From Aurantimonas endophytica (GTDB lineage Bacteria > Pseudomonadota > Alphaproteobacteria > Rhizobiales > Rhizobiaceae), in assembly GCF_014196845.1 (NCBI RefSeq), contig NZ_JACIEM010000002.1, positions 1 through 64,000 on the forward strand: a stretch of DNA of 64,000 nucleotides. Reading direction: 5' to 3'. Position 1 is the first letter of the stretch; each line of letters starts with the position of its first letter. Shown here piece after piece: positions 54,201 through 58,954 of this stretch. The translations under genes and the position numbers were made by a program. The notes below the pieces were generated by a model. The model ran no database searches, was not told the origin of the DNA, and saw only the letters and a program-made list of their open reading frames with translations.

Positions 54201-55119
54201 GTGTGGTGCGCACCACGCGCTGGGTCATCCGCTCCTCGATCGGCGACAGCGCCCTCGCGTTGCCGTCGGCGCGAGCCGGAACGCCGAGCGGGATGCGCAG
54301 CCGCGCCTCGCCGGCGAAGTTCGTGCCGTATTCCTCGTCGTGCGTCAGGCCCGCCGACAGGATCAACTCGGCGCCGGGCAGGCTGTCGCCCATGACATCG
54401 CGGACGCTGTATTCCAGGCGGCCGCTGACGCCGGTGAAGCTGTCGACGCCGTCGCCGTCATAGTGATAGGCGCCGGCAAAGGCCTTCAGCTCGTCGTCGA
54501 ACCGATCGAAGCCGATCGGCAGATTGACGCCGACCTCGCCCTCGACGCCGGTCAGCGGCACCTCGTCCACCGTGATGCGCTGGTTTGCCGCCTGTTCCAC
54601 CAGCTGGCTGCCGAGCAGGGTCAGCGTCCCTGGCTGGCTGATCGCGAGGGTCTCGTCGGAAAGCTGGCTGGCGCCGGAAAACGGCAGCTGCACGTTGATC
54701 CGCGCCTCGGCGCCGGTGCCGATCGCCTCTGCGCCCAGCGAGATGGCGCCGAACGTGTTCTCGTCGTCGGTGCGCGTCACGTCCACGGCGATGATGCCGC
54801 CGAGGATCAGCCCGGGATTGATGATCTGGCGGTAGCCGACGCCGAAGGTGCCGTAGACCTCGGAATCGAAGTCACCGTTGATCCCGGCATCGATGAAGAT
54901 CAGCGAGTCCTGGTCCTGCAGCAGCGGAACGAAGAACTCGACACCCGCCGCCGAATGCTCGTGCGCGGTGCGCCCGACGATGTCGGCATGCGCGCCCCAC
55001 AGCGGCGCCGCGGCAGCGGAGCCCGCGTCCTGCGCGCGCGCCAGGCCGTTTGCCGACATGCAGACCAGGGCGGCCAGGCAACTGCTCGCCATCAATTGCT
55101 GCGATCGCGTTGAAAGCAT
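39292..55119 (-). CDS. Giant inverse autotransporter (intimin/invasin-type) with beta-helix passenger, 5,275 residues
   Basis: A predicted outer-membrane surface protein. Residues 1-30 are a signal peptide. Residues about 58-280 form an inverse-autotransporter beta-barrel (GTFGVGYRQIINPGLILGG, AFAGAYHYDGDG, LSAGLTHDEEYGTNFAGEARLRIPLG). Residues 281-325 are a linker rich in Arg and Thr, and 326-5275 are a Gly/Thr/Val/Asp-rich passenger of short beta strands with solenoid (right-handed beta-helix) periodicity. The barrel is N-terminal, as in intimin and invasin. Six header modules (about residues 334, 820, 1259, 2164, 2622, 3802) and seven inner modules recur. The last 500 residues have pectate-lyase-like turns with Asn ladders. 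I noticed no cysteine after the signal. ATG 55119 has GGAGGGGG about ten bases upstream. The function (adhesion?) is inferred. Confidence 0.85.
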   Translation of the reverse strand: MLSTRSQQLMASSCLAALVCMSANGLARAQDAGSAAAAPLWGAHADIVGRTAHEHSAAGVEFFVPLLQDQDSLIFIDAGINGDFDSEVYGTFGVGYRQIINPGLILGGIIAVDVTRTDDENTFGAISLGAEAIGTGAEARINVQLPFSGASQLSDETLAISQPGTLTLLGSQLVEQAANQRITVDEVPLTGVEGEVGVNLPIGFDRFDDELKAFAGAYHYDGDGVDSFTGVSGRLEYSVRDVMGDSLPGAELILSAGLTHDEEYGTNFAGEARLRIPLGVPARADGNARALSPIEERMTQRVVRTTRIHTSERTRTQTGGFAPRVVTDPLTGLPLDAIIFADGAETVGTGTLADPTTLEDAVLRAGVNGTIVAEGGNGTIDTPGVTLANGQRLVGGGVVIPVRLADGTIASFQLGQTAPVIAGVPTANVITLAAGNRLQALTITGGLSGIAGTNVGALTLQQITIAGSAGAGFSIVNTAGTNTLAITGLSVSGTGGPGIAVNGLGGGTTTVTGFSGVGVASAGGGGVLFDGVTFDADPATAGFQRVEAGNLTIGDQANPAVVVGDGLRLNQVAGDLDFASLLIANSNGAGLFIRDRGGPGGDFSFGNDSGAITTVGGTAIDIDPVALAARFGSVSSTNANGQGSGGNEGLFLDNILARDAGSPALVIDSLQISGAAGDGLVATNNAGNLVFGTTTITNVGGTGIRLANNTGSVSFADTVITNPGLDGIDIAGINGSVSFGNVDITGLGTGTGLDLTDEAGFAATRVALAFQTLDIAGTGAAGSVGIDYSGTTNNFDVTTADSSSISGVAIGIDLRNAAATGLFQYGDGSATDADGRASLITADRPLEIAGLSATTGLYNLRDVAYVGDISNLTGITVFYVDADGGNDPGLADGSAEDPGTLAQAIASGADVIALVDNQLGGQDVIDAGSLIQGAPGSLTLAGGQRVVSFLAEDLVDVGGGSGVPINLLLTGIDANIVRNPNAGSGAPRLTTTEGGSNTLVLDSSNALLGTVIDNGAGAIAVFGSGISGLTLRDSQVASISLNAAGGTGLIENVAIGQLALDGGTVALVGTNVDIGFGGAGAALSVGGGHSGNIAFDAASAITVSSGLGLRFDGSSGSYAFGGTTTLGGGANLSIVDLFGSLTFGDVTIASPAGNGIDIAGTNGAISFGDIAITGVAAGAVALDFNGAALTGAFSASSLVATGAGGTPPAGSIGIDLRGVTGGQAIRVGVSPAPDPAADTPSTLTNFATGVFVDAASNAVFTFGDGEDAVDQASRIFATTRIDATSAPTLGSYNFLDVDFLGAAPGAGFVPATIYYFSETGTGTGATQSDPGSIAGAEASGADLLVPIGLADIDAAASGGSLDLVAAQQLRGFATAGGTLDVGFTGPSTIQISASSSTITDLNNEGSPTLTTTAAQSVVNLSDGNTLSFISTTGGTSGIAGSGINNLVASNISVANTTGAGISLTGTTGNIAFGGTTSVTATGGTGVSIAATSGTVSFATLSVDNLTTPTAGGGVSISGPGSFGFTNGFDIRTSSGTGFTATGGATVTVAATAGAETVTTATGPILAWNGVTIGTGGVSFDSLTATGIVTGDAISFDDVAGGAFSSGTVGIAGTTGLGADGIQIVDSAASFDFGAVTIANAVARGIALTGANGDVTFASIDITGGAGRGVEIFGAINDIAFNGGSIGPAVTAGFPFRFVVFNQAATSTISLSNVDITGDAGSADLFNVQNSAGTINVTGGTFSQASAQDTVGISGGSATITIGANLVNTGTGSAVRIDGTSGTIVFDGTVSNSGGGRAFDIGSGTAITGGSITFNGAITDTASSGVRVQNLAAGATFAANAALTVTNAVDDALSFTNNEGALSFAGVTASTTGTARGIAISDAAGSASYQFNGQVTLDQTGSTGDAVSVTGAATHTVSFLGGLSINAATGAGFTASGPATINVAATGTRQITTTTGRIVDWNGVAIGGVDFASLTAGTVIGDAITLTGATGGTFAGGAVSIAGTTGPGADGIAVTGSSAAIGLGATTIGATEGNGIALSDNAGTVTFGGTTTLINPGVAGVAVTGTNGAIGFASLQIALQSDNTTGVDLGGANLDAGFTATGFDLTSTSPTGTTAIDLSGTTSTGTVRFGDTEVAGQSATIDGAGGNATGPTTGIQLASANIANFIFGDGESAVDQGSRIVATNRLDASAGPAGGSYNILDVDFAGAAPGPGFTPATAYYFSATGTGTGATIDDPGSIAGAQASNASLLIPIGNTQIDAAGAGGSLVLDANQQLRAFDAPGGTLDIGFTYGGLGVIQTTATAGNISDTAGDGSPELTTTSGAPVINLSDGNTLSRIRINGGAVGVASTVAINSLIADDLTISNTTGAGILLAGTVGNIAFGGTTTVTATGGPGVSLAAAGGTISFATLSVDNATTAGGGVAISGTGSFNFTNGLAIRTSTGTGFSANSGGTIRVAATAGAETIVTGSGQALSLSGVSVGAGGLNFDAVSANGPNVGIGLINVGSVDGGAINLGTVDLDNMIVGGVRIVGTLGAALNFGSLAVGLAGDAGTAFILNGVALGAAITAGDFDVTNAGARGTTIGVDLTGVTGNQIVRLGDANPGGASSSIAGVATGVVIGNTSSAQFTFGDGEASVDRGSTIEATVRIAAPGSVPAGASFNFQDLQLDEGGPGTGFGIGRIIYVDSDGAAGGGDGSGSDGANPATLADAEAAAGEGDIIVLINNGTVISAAGSGTDDTLRLLANQQVLGFANGDISIGFTAPTGIDFGTNSFSVADPITGVGVGGAATLTSDAGDDVITLGVLRNRIDGFILDGGPAGASRGIASSASSDVTISNMTIRNFNVRAIDPGVSQNLILDSVIFADNDVDLAVSGLDITLSNVTSTGATGSGGAAIQFLIADGTTTLTNVSVTGAANGAMRFETVFGTVNATNVDLSGASALAVVGGNAAFSFDADSSIINNAGVAVSLSGRTGGSFTHAGTVTSDGAGAGGIAISGATAANTVNFSGSVNLGGTTALGLSGVSINNNATVSNVTFANLDVATNGVTAFSAEFSGTINVADGSLSALGATAVVLTTITADVNFGSTISTGGVNNVAINNLIGGSVALGTGALSGATATAFQIDMSTGDVSYGGSLSKTLAGPTLSISGHSDGAIAFSGDIEATGSAGGILIQNTANTVVDFSGTVTHGASSAGILIQNSLTTTTTFSNTVTLSTGAFNAVELTGTGSTSFNGGLDITTTSGAGFVAVGGGTINVAATGTRQITTTTGRILDWNGVAIGGGNVSLGSMTASGTVLNADAINLTNVSGGSFFGGPVTVAGTSGAGSDGIEVNNSSAIVNFGSTAVTISNTAGNGVNLVGANGTVTMFNTTVNGAAGSGVRISGTSGFVFMGGSIGVTTVNGGPGLLVENTVSGTVQTTGINVRANGADAVQLSNNAGAVQMDWPGTITQLGAGDGVDISGGTGNVQIDSSIVHSGAAGAAVRIAGTSGAISFDGDEIRKTVGGVTADISDAIGTVQIGGVFGGEVIGNDGAGGILIDNSNVAFGTQVRLTTGTANAVTITNNAGRTVAFTGGLAINTTSGAGFTADSGTVNVAALGTRQITTTTGRILGLSDVAIGAAGVNFASLTSTGILGVNAVSLANVTGGGFAGGTVSVASTTGSAITVAGSSSSIGFGTTTIGQTGGDGIALTGNTGSVSFSGITTVNNPGLVGVDIEGTNSAISFADLKINLNTAGTTGLDLSGAVLDGNVTATDFDVTGTTIDTTLGVNLANTTRTGAQVVRLGDTAVNGQSSSIVGTGRGVLFSPTTDIHFVFGDGEGVIDTGSLIAVAGRAIDSTGVLLPTSGIYNFADVEFGSSVIDNLASISVYFVDQANNGAGAGTFANPGSIQGFEASTANVLVLIDRANNGTSDLIDMGTGSLDLASGRVAISFGSGDAAIDVSTLGVAGSGAPSSFTFTGIANSPIIQAPGGIDTVRPTLTTGGTANTINLPTTGTGTITAGVGRVIVRNTGTGDAIAADATTGSVFAILGNDITAGGQALRLSTTGGTADMLRAFVDNNRFERTTAGPAVSFNGQSISALANSIAVRSFGSNTVTGNGTGGGILFDNVRFDADGAGTAVNATALTVGTTGARVEGNGVTFLNTIGIFNAGTLNIANNNGTGLLVDTKGAGTTFTLNNTGGAVDTTNGTAINLDPLTVGMTLDSVTATGGLGVTNGIIFDDVAGSFTVTGATTITDTTDYGIHATLGNTGTFNFNAVSIDNTGSSGGGVRIDSGTLAVFGTTSIQTADGYGLVQTGGAMSIDGALSISTGTGQGVAASAGTITATNVANTVASTGGAAVAMLNNTANLFFASTSSSASSQFNIVLQNVAGTIDLGTGTLAGANNTAVRVIGGTAVISYAGAINSTVGQAVEISGRTVASGAITLSGNINHNSAADRGIYVHDNTGGTVTFSGASQSITTGSANGVELSTNTGATTNFTGGALAIGSTTGTGFVASGGGTVNVSGTGNTITASAGGAVLATGIGGTMTFASIASTGSPTDGVNLGLNSGASFTVTGNTIISSPTESGVEIAGAGTISFLGTGSSITGAGAAPFLVTGGTANVTWNGAVTQGAGAAMVSITNHATGTITFNTGTLSATAGTGLQFSNADGTYNFNGTTTLNGGDAGIDIIGGSEGRFTFGTGTAITHGAVGPAFFLDSSNANITYSGGITDNNGYAVAINNHDGGTITFQTGTISSTGLGAGGIIVQNSNGGIVNFNGQTTLSTGNTTAVDLNSNTGGTVNFDSTGAESGSLNITTSDGIGFNATGGGTVTVRGTGNVISSVTGTALNVVNTTIGAAGLTFQSISSNGAGSGIVLTNTGTLGGLTVTGTGTANSGGTIQNSTGNAITASGTRNLNLTSIRILNSVGEGINATNLGGTNSVTDSAISGFDSGGTATRNAISIVNSNTDMTSFTVSGTTITGSGTSNDGVFMEAQGTSNMALIVEGASTFTNMFGDGVQVNGSTGATGNVRVTVRNSNFTNAAALGNGGISLQSFGAVNYFADIDTNTFDTIMRPVSNLGAVTATNGQTANANITVRNNTINNLPGTRGISFTADGSGQSQLLIDNNDIDRLGSNHSGINVNLINGNGQVTVSNNRIGQQAPLWANGPYLNYAIRLQTQNASSMTSLVSGNFATAGVTLDGSVLYVEASGTSTLNSIIRNNTLQDTSLDFGLGNYGIGAFTTGTATVNVDIDQNNLLGTGVIDLFEAAAGSSLNVEQAQAALAANNNAASVSVTGSPQFLTGNPPLPTTPALP
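40670..50560 (-). repeat. Seven inner modules of the giant gene (GGL.I.T.SG.GF / NVAATGTRQI type)
   Basis: Centres are near 50440, 49270, 47730, 45350, 44340, 41660 and 40720. Each reads roughly GGLxIxTxSGxGFxAxGG, then a strand such as NVAATGTRQITTTTGRI, then a W/L-NGVxIG strand and F.SLTATG. The copies at 49.2, 45.3 and 44.3 kb share long near-identical DNA runs, pointing to recent duplication or gene conversion. The two C-terminal copies (41.7 and 40.7 kb) are the most diverged. Confidence 0.7.
43320..54120 (-). repeat. Six recurring 'header' modules in the giant gene
   Basis: Approximate copies: 53900-54120, 52270-52660, 50955-51345, 48250-48630, 46855-47255 and 43320-43715. Five of them start FGDGE/YGDG, give an S.I.A..R segment, then a Y.V/F-D/S.G element such as IYYFSETGTGTGAT, DPGSIAGAEAS, a DLLVPIG-like strand and a GGSLxLxxxQQLRxF strand. 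The first copy is shorter and lacks the FGDGE lead. Copies three and four (51 kb and 48 kb) are the closest pair and are visibly similar at DNA level. Unequal spacing (about 1.3-3.5 kb) suggests duplication and loss of inner units. Confidence 0.75.
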
Positions 55120-55511
55120 GAAGTCGGTCCCCCTCCGAACCGCCACCGCGGACCGGCCTCTGGGGAAATGAAGCACAACTTCGGGGAAGTGCGTAGAGAG
55201 CACGCGGGAGACGATTTGACGTCACGCAAGCTTCTGCCGGTCGCTCGACTCCCGCAGGTGACCAACCGTCGGATTAGCATCTTGATTCGATTAGTGAATT
55301 CGAAAGCGTTGCGGAAAGGTCGCAGTGGGATGTTTTCGCAATACGACGCCTAAGTTTCTTGCAGAAACGTCGCTCTTTCTTGAGTCGACGCGGACTCGGT
55401 TGCCGTTGCGCGTTGTGCGGAAGTATATTTAGGTAGGCCGACGGTGCTTGAATGCCCGAAAGCAGGATATCCAACAGCTTTGGGCTCCATGGGCTGAATG
55501 CGGGACGGGTG
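55120..55511. other. Upstream region of the giant gene
   Basis: A 392-base region without a recognised gene, unusually AT-rich for this window between about 55270 and 55435. On the minus strand TATACT (55427-55422) is a possible -10 box, which would give a leader of about 300 bases. A near-palindrome at 55286-55304 (TTCGA ... TCGAA) may be a regulator site. A 66-codon open frame here (55274-55474) has only a TTG start and no clear ribosome-binding site. Confidence 0.4.
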
Positions 55512-56360
55512 CTAGCCGAGCTCGAAGCTCGTTACCCCGTACACCTGCCCCAGGGGCATCTCGGGCGCTGTCCCGTGCCACATCCGCGCCGTCTCGAAGA
55601 TCGGCTGCAGCCTCGCGGCAGCCGCGAGCTGCAAGGCGCTCGCGTTGGGCTCGGGAATATCGAGTACGATCGGGGCGTCGGGCGCGCAGGTCGCGGCGAG
55701 CGCCCCGAGGAGGCGCGAGGCGGTCTTCTGAGATGTCGAGAAGAGCGGACCGATCTTGAAGCCATCGCGGCAAGCCCGGATCACCCCGTAGCCGGAAACG
55801 GTGCCGGCCGGCGCGCCACAGAACAGGGCGCGATGGCCCGGCGCGGCGATCCAGCGTGCGACGAAATCGCGGCGCATCGCGCCGAAATGCGCCGCGTCGA
55901 AGGCCGCCAGCGCGTCGAGATCCGTCGGTGTGGGCGTTCGCAGGTCCGGGTCCGGCCTGGCCGCCCCGCCGGCGGGACCGGAATGGCGGATGTTGCGGTG
56001 GGACGGCGCAAAGCCCGCACGCCGGTAGTTTTCCTGCTGGTCGACGACGCCGTCGAGCCCGATCGTTCGGCCGGCCAAGTGCGCCATGCCGGCCTGCCAG
56101 ATCCGCCAGCCGATGCCGCGGCCGCGCCGGTCCGGCCGCACGATGTAGAAGCCGAGGAAGCCGAGCCGTTCGCCATAGGAAACGACGGAGATGCAGGCGA
56201 CCGGCTCGCCTGCCTCGATCGCCACCAGAAAGCCGTCCGGATCGGTCTGCCGGAACAGCGCTGCGTCCGAAAGGCCCGGGTTCCACCCCTCCGCCGCCGC
56301 CCATTCGACGGCGAGCGCCATGTCGGCGTCGGTCATCGGGCGGATGGTGATCTCGCTCAT
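55512..56360 (-). CDS. Two-domain GNAT acetyltransferase
   Basis: A 282-residue protein with an N-terminal GNAT domain (about 1-135; acetyl-CoA motif RPDRRGRGIGWRIW near 77-90) and a C-terminal domain (about 150-282) with GVIRACRDGFKIGPLFS, resembling the extra domain of GNAT proteins such as those with Acetyltransf_18. Its ATG overlaps the racemase stop (ATGA), so it belongs to the ABC-transporter operon. Substrates could be an amino acid or amine imported by that system; this is inference. Confidence 0.82.
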   Translation of the reverse strand: MSEITIRPMTDADMALAVEWAAAEGWNPGLSDAALFRQTDPDGFLVAIEAGEPVACISVVSYGERLGFLGFYIVRPDRRGRGIGWRIWQAGMAHLAGRTIGLDGVVDQQENYRRAGFAPSHRNIRHSGPAGGAARPDPDLRTPTPTDLDALAAFDAAHFGAMRRDFVARWIAAPGHRALFCGAPAGTVSGYGVIRACRDGFKIGPLFSTSQKTASRLLGALAATCAPDAPIVLDIPEPNASALQLAAAARLQPIFETARMWHGTAPEMPLGQVYGVTSFELG

Positions 56361-57094
56361 GATACAGGCGGGCTGGGCGCACGGACGAAGCCGCCCGGCT
56401 TCGGACGGGGCGGGGCGTAACCGCCACGCTTCGACGTCCTGAGGCCGAGGGAAACTGCCGCCTCGGCGAGCTTGATCGCCGCGGCGACACCCTCGATCAC
56501 CGGCAGCCCGTGCCGCTCGGCGAGCTCTGCGGCGAAGTCCGCCATGCCGGCGCAGCCGAGCACGATCGCCTCGGCGCCGTCGTCGTCGATCGCGCGGACG
56601 ATCTCATCGGAGATGCGCCGGCCCGCCGCCTCGGGATCGGCTTCCAGCGCCAGCACCGGCAACTCGCTGGCCCGCACGCCGCAGCAGAGCGCGGCAAGCC
56701 CGTTGCGGGCGAGATTGTCGGCGAGGATCGGCACCGAGCAGGAGAGCGTCGTGATCACCGCGAACCGCCGCGCGACGAGGCTCGCCATGTGCGCCGCCGC
56801 CTCGCCGATGCCGATCACCGGCCCGATCGCAAGCGAACGGGCGGCATCGAGACCGGTGTCGTCGAAACAGGCGATGACGAAAGCGTCCGCCCCGCCGTCC
56901 TCCGCCGCCGCGATGGTGCGCAGCAGTCCGGGCACCGCCAGCGCGCCGTCGACATGCCCCTCGATCGAGGCCGGGCCGTCGTCGTTCTGGCAAGCGATGA
57001 TCGTCGTGCCCGGCGCGGCGGCCCGCCGGGCGGCGAGCACGATCGTCTCGGTCATCGACTGCGTCGAATTCGGATTGATGACGGCTATGCGCAT
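56357..57094 (-). CDS. Aspartate/glutamate/hydantoin racemase-family protein
   Basis: A 245-residue cytoplasmic enzyme of the Asp/Glu racemase superfamily. It begins MRIAVINPNSTQSMTETI, the hydantoin-racemase-type opening, and has both catalytic cysteines: Cys76 (ACFDDTGLDAAR) and Cys181 (LGCAGMADF). It sits six bases after the second permease and overlaps the GNAT gene. This suggests the importer brings in a hydantoin, allantoin-like compound or amino acid that is racemised inside. The C-terminal 25 residues are a Pro/Gly/Arg tail. The exact substrate is unknown. Confidence 0.83.
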   Translation of the reverse strand: MRIAVINPNSTQSMTETIVLAARRAAAPGTTIIACQNDDGPASIEGHVDGALAVPGLLRTIAAAEDGGADAFVIACFDDTGLDAARSLAIGPVIGIGEAAAHMASLVARRFAVITTLSCSVPILADNLARNGLAALCCGVRASELPVLALEADPEAAGRRISDEIVRAIDDDGAEAIVLGCAGMADFAAELAERHGLPVIEGVAAAIKLAEAAVSLGLRTSKRGGYAPPRPKPGGFVRAPSPPVS

Positions 57095-57100
57095 GAAACG

Positions 57101-57988
57101 TCAGGCACCCAGGAGGCCGCGTGCGGCGCGGCGGCGCTGCATGAGGATGAAGAGCCCCAGCGTGCCGAAGATGACGAGGAAGGACACCGCGGTGACCGAT
57201 GTGCCGAGCGCGTAGATCTCGGGCGTGGTCACGGTGGTCGTCAGCGCGGCAAGTTCCAGCGGCAGCGTGTTGGTCGATCCCATCGTCTGGCTCGAGCGGG
57301 CGATCTCGTCCCAGGAGAGGGTGAAGCCGAACAGCGAGATGCCGATCAGGAACGGCGCGATCATCGGCAGGATGACGAAGCGAAAGCTTTGCCAGGGCGT
57401 CGCGCCGAGGTCGCGGGCGGCCTCCTCGTAGCTCTTGTCGAGCCGGTTGAAGACCGCGAACATGATCAAGAGGCCGAAGGGCAGGGTCCAACTGAGATGC
57501 GCGCCGAGGCCGGAGGTGAACAGGCCGATGGAGTTGCGCGGCGGTGTCAGGCCGAACGCCGTCGCTGCCTGGCCGAGGAGATCGTCGAGAATGCGGAACT
57601 CCAGCGCGATGCCGAGCGAGACGACGATGGAGGGAACGATCAGGCTGGCGATCGCCACGTAGAACAGCGCCGTCGCGCCGTGGAAGCGCTTGCGGAAGGC
57701 GAGCCCCGCCGAGACCGAGATGACCACCGTGAGCACCATGACGACGAGGCCTAGGGCGAAGGAGCGCCGAAAGGCGCTGCCGATGTCGACCACGCCGCCG
57801 CCGCTCCACAGCCGCTCGAACCAGTAGAGCGAGACGCCGTTCATCGGGAAGGTGAGGCCGCCGGACGGTCCCTGGAAGGACAGCGCGAGGATCGTCGCCA
57901 CCGGGCCGTAGAGGAACACCACGAACAGCGCGAAGATCGTCGCCAGCACGTAGAAGCTGAGTGGCCTTCTTTCCTGGCGTCCGTTCAT
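57101..57988 (-). CDS. Polyamine-type ABC transporter permease (PotC-like)
   Basis: A 295-residue inner-membrane protein with six hydrophobic helices and the permease coupling loop EEAARDLGATPWQSFRFVILPMIAP near residues 187-211. It starts two bases after the first permease gene. The longer open frame upstream is a shadow. It pairs with the neighbouring permease to form the channel of a binding-protein-dependent importer. Confidence 0.87.
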   Translation of the reverse strand: MNGRQERRPLSFYVLATIFALFVVFLYGPVATILALSFQGPSGGLTFPMNGVSLYWFERLWSGGGVVDIGSAFRRSFALGLVVMVLTVVISVSAGLAFRKRFHGATALFYVAIASLIVPSIVVSLGIALEFRILDDLLGQAATAFGLTPPRNSIGLFTSGLGAHLSWTLPFGLLIMFAVFNRLDKSYEEAARDLGATPWQSFRFVILPMIAPFLIGISLFGFTLSWDEIARSSQTMGSTNTLPLELAALTTTVTTPEIYALGTSVTAVSFLVIFGTLGLFILMQRRRAARGLLGA

Positions 57989-57990
57989 GG

Positions 57991-58938
57991 TCAGAGCTCC
58001 TTGCGGATGTCGACGAGGCGCAGCATGCCCCAGATCGTCACCAGGACGACGGCGAGCAGGACGATGGCGTTGGCGGCGGCGATCGGGAACTGCAGGAAAT
58101 TGATCTGGGTCTGGATGATCTTGCCGACCGAGGCGATCTGCTGGCCGCCCATGATGCCGATGGTCAGATAGTCGCCGGTGACGATGGTGACGACGAAGAT
58201 CGAGCCGATGAGGATGCCGGGCTTGGCCAGCGGCACGATGACGTTGGTCAGCGTCTGCCAGCCGCTCGCCCCGGCGTCGGTCGCCGCCTCGACCAGCGAA
58301 CGGTCGATCCGCATCATCGAGTTGAAGATCGGGACCACCATGAACAGCGTGTAGAGATGGACGAGGGCGAGGGCGACGGCAAAGTCCGAATAGAGCAGCC
58401 ATTCCTGCGGCTGGCTGGTGATCCCAAGACTTTGGAGGGTCTCGTTGACGAGGCCGTTGCGCCCGAGCAGCGGGATCCAGGAGATCGTCCTTATGACGTT
58501 CGAGGTCCAGAACGGGATGGTGCAGACCAGAAACAGCGCGATCTGCATCGGCAAAGTGCGCACGTGGAAGGCGAGGAAATAGGCGATGGTGAAGCCGAGG
58601 GTGAGCGTGATCGCCCAGACGATTGCCACGAATTTCAGCGTCGACAGATAGGTCGCGAAGGTCGTGCAGAGGCGCGGCAGGTCGGCGACGCAGCCATAGA
58701 AGACGTCGGTGTAGTTGGTGAGGACGAAGGCCGGCTCGATGGAATATTCGGTGTATTCCCAGAACGAGACGACGAAGGTCGTTGCCAGCGGCAGCACGAA
58801 GAACAACAGGAAGACGAGCGCCAGCGGCGCCGCCTGCGCATAGGGCAGCCAGCGCGGCGACCAGCTGGTGCGGCCGGCGCGACGGCGGGCGACGGCGCCC
58901 GCCGGGCGGGTCGCCCCGGCACCGGCCGGAGCGTCCAT
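57991..58938 (-). CDS. Polyamine-type ABC transporter permease (PotB-like)
   Basis: A 315-residue inner-membrane protein. A basic, Ala/Pro-rich cytoplasmic N-terminus (1-35) precedes six helices, with the coupling loop VEAATDAGASGWQTLTNVIVPLAKPG near residues 220-245 and TIPFWTSNVIRTISWIPLLG in the middle, typical of PotB. ATG 58938 is chosen over the TTG at 58965, which would overlap the binding-protein stop by 11 bases. Confidence 0.85.
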   Translation of the reverse strand: MDAPAGAGATRPAGAVARRRAGRTSWSPRWLPYAQAAPLALVFLLFFVLPLATTFVVSFWEYTEYSIEPAFVLTNYTDVFYGCVADLPRLCTTFATYLSTLKFVAIVWAITLTLGFTIAYFLAFHVRTLPMQIALFLVCTIPFWTSNVIRTISWIPLLGRNGLVNETLQSLGITSQPQEWLLYSDFAVALALVHLYTLFMVVPIFNSMMRIDRSLVEAATDAGASGWQTLTNVIVPLAKPGILIGSIFVVTIVTGDYLTIGIMGGQQIASVGKIIQTQINFLQFPIAAANAIVLLAVVLVTIWGMLRLVDIRKEL

Positions 58939-58954
58939 GGTCGTGTTGATCGCC

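Noticed and set aside
55274-55474. 66-codon basic open frame upstream of the giant gene
   Set aside because: It has a TTG start, no clear ribosome-binding site and no recognisable motif, and it lies within the presumed promoter region.
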